Position numbers and translations under genes: made by a program
The notes under the pieces: generated by a model
What the model saw: only the letters and a program-made list of their open reading frames with translations
What the model was told of the DNA's origin: nothing
Databases searched by the model: none
Assembly (NCBI GenBank): GCA_025618425.1
Contig: CM046845.1
Location: 9,948,057 to 10,012,056 of the forward strand
DNA length: 64,000 nucleotides
Reading direction: 5' to 3'
Source: Heliocidaris tuberculata
Taxonomy: Eukaryota > Echinodermata > Echinoidea > Camarodonta > Echinometridae
Shown here: positions 60,053-64,000 of the stretch, piece after piece
Layout of the letters: every line of letters starts with the position of its first letter
Position numbering within the stretch: position 1 is the first letter of the stretch

Positions 60053-61991
60053 AGGGAAAAATGAGAGAGATAAAGAGAGAAAGAGATAGAGAAAGACAGA
60101 AAAACAGAACGATTGAATTTTGATGTAAAAGTATAGATGAATAAAAAGCATGAAAATCAAATATTAGAGAGATGAAGAAAGTATTAGATAGCAGTATTCA
60201 TAAATGTTCAACAGTATAACAGGGAGGATTTCGTTACAGTTCAGGCCATATCAAAATATTACAGGGTGACCAACATAAAGAGTAGAAGTGTCATCAGTTT
60301 ATGGTATGGAACAGGGACAGGACAGAACAGGACAGGACAGGACAAAACAAGGCAAGGCAGGGCACAAAATTGCGAGTTGGTGGGAAGATGGGAGGGAGGG
60401 AGGGAGGGGTGAGAGAGAGAAAAAGAAACAAGAAAACAAGAAATAAGAAACCAATTAGTGGACTATCATACTTTCACACATGTTACCTATTAATGAGAGA
60501 GTTTGTCTCAGAAGTACCAAGGAATCTTTGAAAAGGAGGAGTAATTGATAACAATTTGATAAATAAGACAGAGCATTAGAGGTACTGTTTCAAAAGCAAA
60601 AAAAACAACACAACAACTCTTTGATGAAAATGAAAACTCTTCCTCAATAGTGTAATTGCAATATATGCTTGTGAATGTCCAAAAACGTGAAGTAATCATG
60701 CAACAAAAAATATTTCTGAGCGTGAGATGTTCATCTTTCATTTAGTAAGCAAAAGTTTGTGTGTAGAATTCATAACTTAAACACATTAATATAATCCATA
60801 TCTTCATAATCAATGGAAATTTTACACATATCTGAATTGTAACACATGAAAGTTTTCTTCTTTTATTTTTTTATGGTTGCATATAAAACTTAGAATTTTC
60901 AAATGGGTGCATTACTATGGTTGACCATAACATGCACATTAAAAGTGTCTATAGAGTTTTCTGAATGGATAATTACATGTTGTTTTGGTTGTATTTTGAT
61001 GGGTTTTTTTTTGTTGGGGGGGGGCATTTGAATCAAATAAATCCATATCTAGCTTTGAAATACTTATTTAAAGGTAATGTGCAGTAGTGGTAGAAAAAAG
61101 AAAATTGGCATGAAACTGATTAAAAATAGTCTCATATTGTCCGGCTTGCATAAAAAAGATACATGCGTGAGATCATCTGGTATTCCACTAATGATTTCCG
61201 GTGACTTTCAGTAAAATAACTCAAATGATCACATATAGACCGTTACCTTCTGTGCTACACTAGGGCCACTCACGCCGACCGTTCCCCCACACAGCGGTGC
61301 ATAAACGGAAATCTCATTGGTTTTTAACGTGTGTGAATAAAGTACGACACCCACGTGCAAAACTCGATGTTTATTTCTTTAATATTTTAGCCATTTCTGA
61401 ACCAATTTTTCTCAAACAAACGTCACCTACATGTATATTCAAAATTAATCATTCTAAATCAGTACATGTAGTAATTTTCATTCCAGCTGCCAAAGTAGTT
61501 AAATCTCCAAAGCGCCCTCTTCCCCACTACTGAACACTACCTGTAACCTTGTAAGCATATCACACCCCTGTCAATAATACATCAACAATCCCTGGTTACA
61601 TTAAAAAACACACATTCAAAGAAGTCACAGCGACTGAGTAGAAAACTTTTATTCAAATTAGTCTCACATAAATATATGAAAATATGTTAGTTTCAAAACT
61701 TCCCCACATAAATCCGGTTGTGTACATTTAAACAAATATACTGCACTTGTCCCAATTAGGAGAGACCATCTAACATATATGAATTAATGTACAGAACTAT
61801 GTATATGAAATATACATAGATAAAGGTAACATTAGAAATAGTACTTCCCCAAATCTCTCCATTATACCAGTAACTGAATAGTACTTCAAGGTACACAAAA
61901 ACTATTTGGAAATGCTATCACAGATAATGACTCACCTCTCTTTTCCATGGATTTTGGACTCAAAATCTTTGATCATTGAAGAGACTACGCC
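59153..61991 (-). CDS. Unrecognised gene, last two coding exons (partial, continues beyond right edge)
   Basis: Exon 61991-61936 (56 nt): acceptor TTTCTTGGTACAG, coding GVVSSMIKDFESKIHGKE, donor GAGAG then GTGAGT. Exon 59291-59153: a long pyrimidine tract and CATCAG acceptor, coding SSSFNNMAHNLQGHVAHLGE followed by DARKKMASKIGAQKTKMGNV and FSRKK, then TAG. Phases match exactly (two bases plus one, giving Arg). The tail is strongly basic (about ten Lys/Arg in the last 27 residues) and soluble. I do not recognise the protein. The upstream exons are not visible between 62 and 64 kb, so they lie beyond the window or are too short to call. The 3' UTR runs leftwards from 59152 for an unknown distance. 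Confidence 0.7.
59998..60050. repeat. GA dinucleotide microsatellite
   Basis: About 25 GA repeats followed by GGGAGGGAGGG. It lies in the intron between the last two exons of the right-edge gene. The same intron has a GGACA run at 60312-60345. Confidence 0.95.
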
Positions 61992-62004
61992 CTGTACCAA
62001 GAAA

Positions 62005-62175
62005 AAAGATGGAGAGAGAGAGATTAAGAAAGACAGCAAAGAAAAAGAACAGATAGACAGAGAGAGAAAGAGAGAGAGCAAGAGAGAGAGCAAGAGCGAG
62101 AGAGAGAGAGAAAGAAAGAGAAAGAGCAAGAGAGAGAGAGAGAGAGAGAGCAAGAGAGAGAGAGAAAGAGAGATT
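62005..62175. repeat. Interrupted GA repeat with AGCAAGAG variants
   Basis: Purine-only tract on plus, pyrimidine-rich on minus. It lies just upstream (in transcript sense) of the acceptor at 61992, where it acts as, or extends, the polypyrimidine tract. Confidence 0.9.
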
Positions 62176-62583
62176 TTAGTTCAACTAAATGTACAATATA
62201 ATATATAACTAAAGAGAATATGAAAATATTGAACATAACATGACAATTTTCACAACTGTGGCGAATTTACATATATGTACAGACTGATTACAGACATGGC
62301 TGCATAGGCCTTAGTCATTACACCAAGTAACAGCAAGAAAACATGATTCCCCCATAAAATAGGGGGGGGGGGGACTTTGCAGTGAATGAAAATGATCTAT
62401 TTAAGATTGGTCTGGGCATGCATTGGGAAGTCCAAGTTCTGTTACGCGAACTCAGGCAGTTTTTAAGAATTGAAATAACATGGACAAAAGTTTGAATTTT
62501 TATGTCAAATCTTCAAATCTGGTTGTCTTCTTCATTCAAACAGCATCAAACAGGACCTGTCATTGCACATCCACTAGCAAATA

Positions 62584-62756
62584 CAGTGAAACCTGTATAT
62601 AAAGACCGCTCGTGGGAGACAAGAAAAGTGGTCTTTACTAGCAGGTGGTCTTTATGTACAGGTTCCTTTATTTCATGTTTCAATGAGAAACACTTTTAAA
62701 GGGAAACAAAAATTGCTGTCTTTCTATACAGGTGGTCGCTAAAGCAAGTTTGACTG
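62584..62756. mobile_element. Tc1/mariner-type MITE with TA target duplication
   Basis: CAGTGAAACCTGT at the left end and, inverted, GCAAGTTTGACTG at the right, bounded by TA on both sides (62582-62583 and 62757-62758). The interior repeats GTGGTCTTTA and AGGTGGTC themes. No coding capacity. From 62760 to 64000 I see nothing else but AT-rich sequence and a G-run near 63636. Confidence 0.7.
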
Positions 62757-64000
62757 TATAGTAAAGGCAGAATGATTTGAATTAAAGATTTTAGGTATTA
62801 TATAATTTTTACAATTTTTTTTTTTTTTAAAATTCAGAAGACAACTGACATGAGCAACCTTTTCATGAAACAATTATTACATCAATGCATTCAGTGGACT
62901 GAATGGTGTAACAGGGTCTACATATTCTAGATTTTATGATAATATCTATTGTAAATGTAATGTATCCACGTAGTACACTGTACACATAAAAAACAAAACA
63001 ACTTTAAATGGACCTATGTAATTTTGTGGTATATGATTTTCAATCCAAACACATAAATGTAAACGTGTATGTACAGTCCAGGATTCAAGCAAAAGCTTGT
63101 GATAAAACTGCATGAAAGATATCGACATATACCGGTAATTTCATGAACAACAACTACACACGTACGTATGAGAAAGCTTTTTCAGAGGAGAGTCGTGCGA
63201 AGAGCATCAAAATTTTCATGAATTAAGGCTTCCACAGCATTTAATGAAAACAGAACATGCAATTCATTGATAAGCCACAGAAATAAGCAGAGGTACATGT
63301 ACATGTAGTTTGGAGGTTAAATATTTTCATGTTCATGGCATAATGGTAGAAATGGTGGAATAAAACAGTTTGGCAAGGAAGCTGAAAATATCTAATATTT
63401 AATTTTTTTGTATGGAAGGGAATGGTTTTACTGCAGGTCACAGAAATAGTGAAAATAATAAAATTTTTGTGACATAAGTGTATCTTGTTATCTAATCTCA
63501 AAAACTGTGTCTGACTTAACTTAACAACACCAGAACTAGATATTTACAATAAAATCTTGACACCCAAGGTACACTAGCTACGCTTAATTATTGACAAAAG
63601 AAATTTACATTATCTTACAATAACATATTTTTTTTTGGGGGGGGCAATAGGCACTTTAAACTGATTTCCACAAGATCATGTACTTAATATATGTCCTGGG
63701 GCGAACTGGGACTAAAATGTGAGTAGGGAATTTTGGAGCGACTGCCCCTTTTTGATACTGATGGCCCATGGGAAAACTCCCCAAACTCCCTATTGCCAGT
63801 AAACCCCTGCTTATGTCTTTACATCATACAAATGAAATCATAACATATTTAAGGAATTTTTCACTAAGATATTTGGATCTAACGTATGCCTTTGGGCTCA
63901 ACCCCTGTGTTTATGCAAGTTTGTGAAATGAGCAACGATTCTGTTGAAAGGCTGCAAGTAATCTCCTTGCAGACTTTTGCAGAGGTGTTTACAAAACTGA

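Noticed and set aside
61906..62236. Arg/Glu/Ser-rich or Leu/Ser-rich open frames
   Set aside because: They are translations of the GA microsatellite. Only the 56-nt exon at 61991-61936 is supported.

Overview
Eukaryotic, animal, marine-invertebrate-like DNA. Genes are split into short exons with GT-AG introns, there are no operons, the base composition is AT-rich with many homopolymers and microsatellites, and repeats are dense. A sea urchin or another echinoderm is my best guess. It rests on the repeat styles (fold-back MITEs with GGGCCCCGTTTCATAAA ends, a CCGT-rich AGCTCA element, Gypsy elements with short LTRs), recalled and not searched.

Three host genes can be assembled by following reading phase across splice sites. 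(1) Minus strand, 12267 to 2719: a 12-coding-exon gene for about 1,123 residues. It joins two copies of a small Tudor/SH3-like module to a large C-terminal DUF7869-like domain that looks derived from a transposase. A non-coding first exon lies near 12806-13100. (2) Plus strand, 13708 to 48141: a complete 13-exon PHAF1 gene (formerly C16orf70/UPF0183, MYTHO), 420 residues, head-to-head with gene 1. (3) Minus strand, 61991 to 59153: the last two coding exons of an unrecognised gene that continues past the right edge.

Mobile DNA explains most of the size of PHAF1. Intron 10 (12.0 kb) is almost entirely one 11.7-kb element with long inverted ends. Each end is a unique outer arm of about 250 bp followed by an array of 39-bp repeats, and the centre holds three near-identical 1,156-bp tandem repeats. 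This resembles the modular plan of fold-back transposons (Drosophila FB, sea urchin TU). Intron 11 (9.7 kb) is mostly a 2.2-kb terminal-inverted-repeat element with a 7-bp target duplication, split by an intact-looking 6.57-kb Ty3/Gypsy retrotransposon with identical 171-bp LTRs and a TCGGT target duplication. Without these insertions the two introns would be about 0.36 and 0.86 kb. Intron 2 carries a 2.4-kb repeat holding two tRNA-derived SINEs, a fold-back MITE, a 34-bp perfect hairpin and a tandem-unit element. Intron 12 has a LINE 3' fragment.

Layout: 1-2700 AT-rich degenerate tandem repeat; 2.7-13.1 kb the transposase-like gene, with a broken THAP-domain exon on the other strand at 4.8-5.1 kb; 13.1-13.7 kb shared promoter interval; 13.7-48.1 kb PHAF1; 48.1-49.5 kb its 3' UTR; 49.5-59.1 kb non-coding, AT-rich, with tandem duplications and one MITE; 59.1-62.0 kb the 3' end of the third gene; 62.0-64.0 kb GA repeat, one MITE, otherwise nothing recognisable.

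The most unusual items are the fold-back-like element with a 12-unit higher-order repeat, and the transposase-like gene. That gene has a near-identical internal exon-block duplication and a pair of compensating frameshifts.
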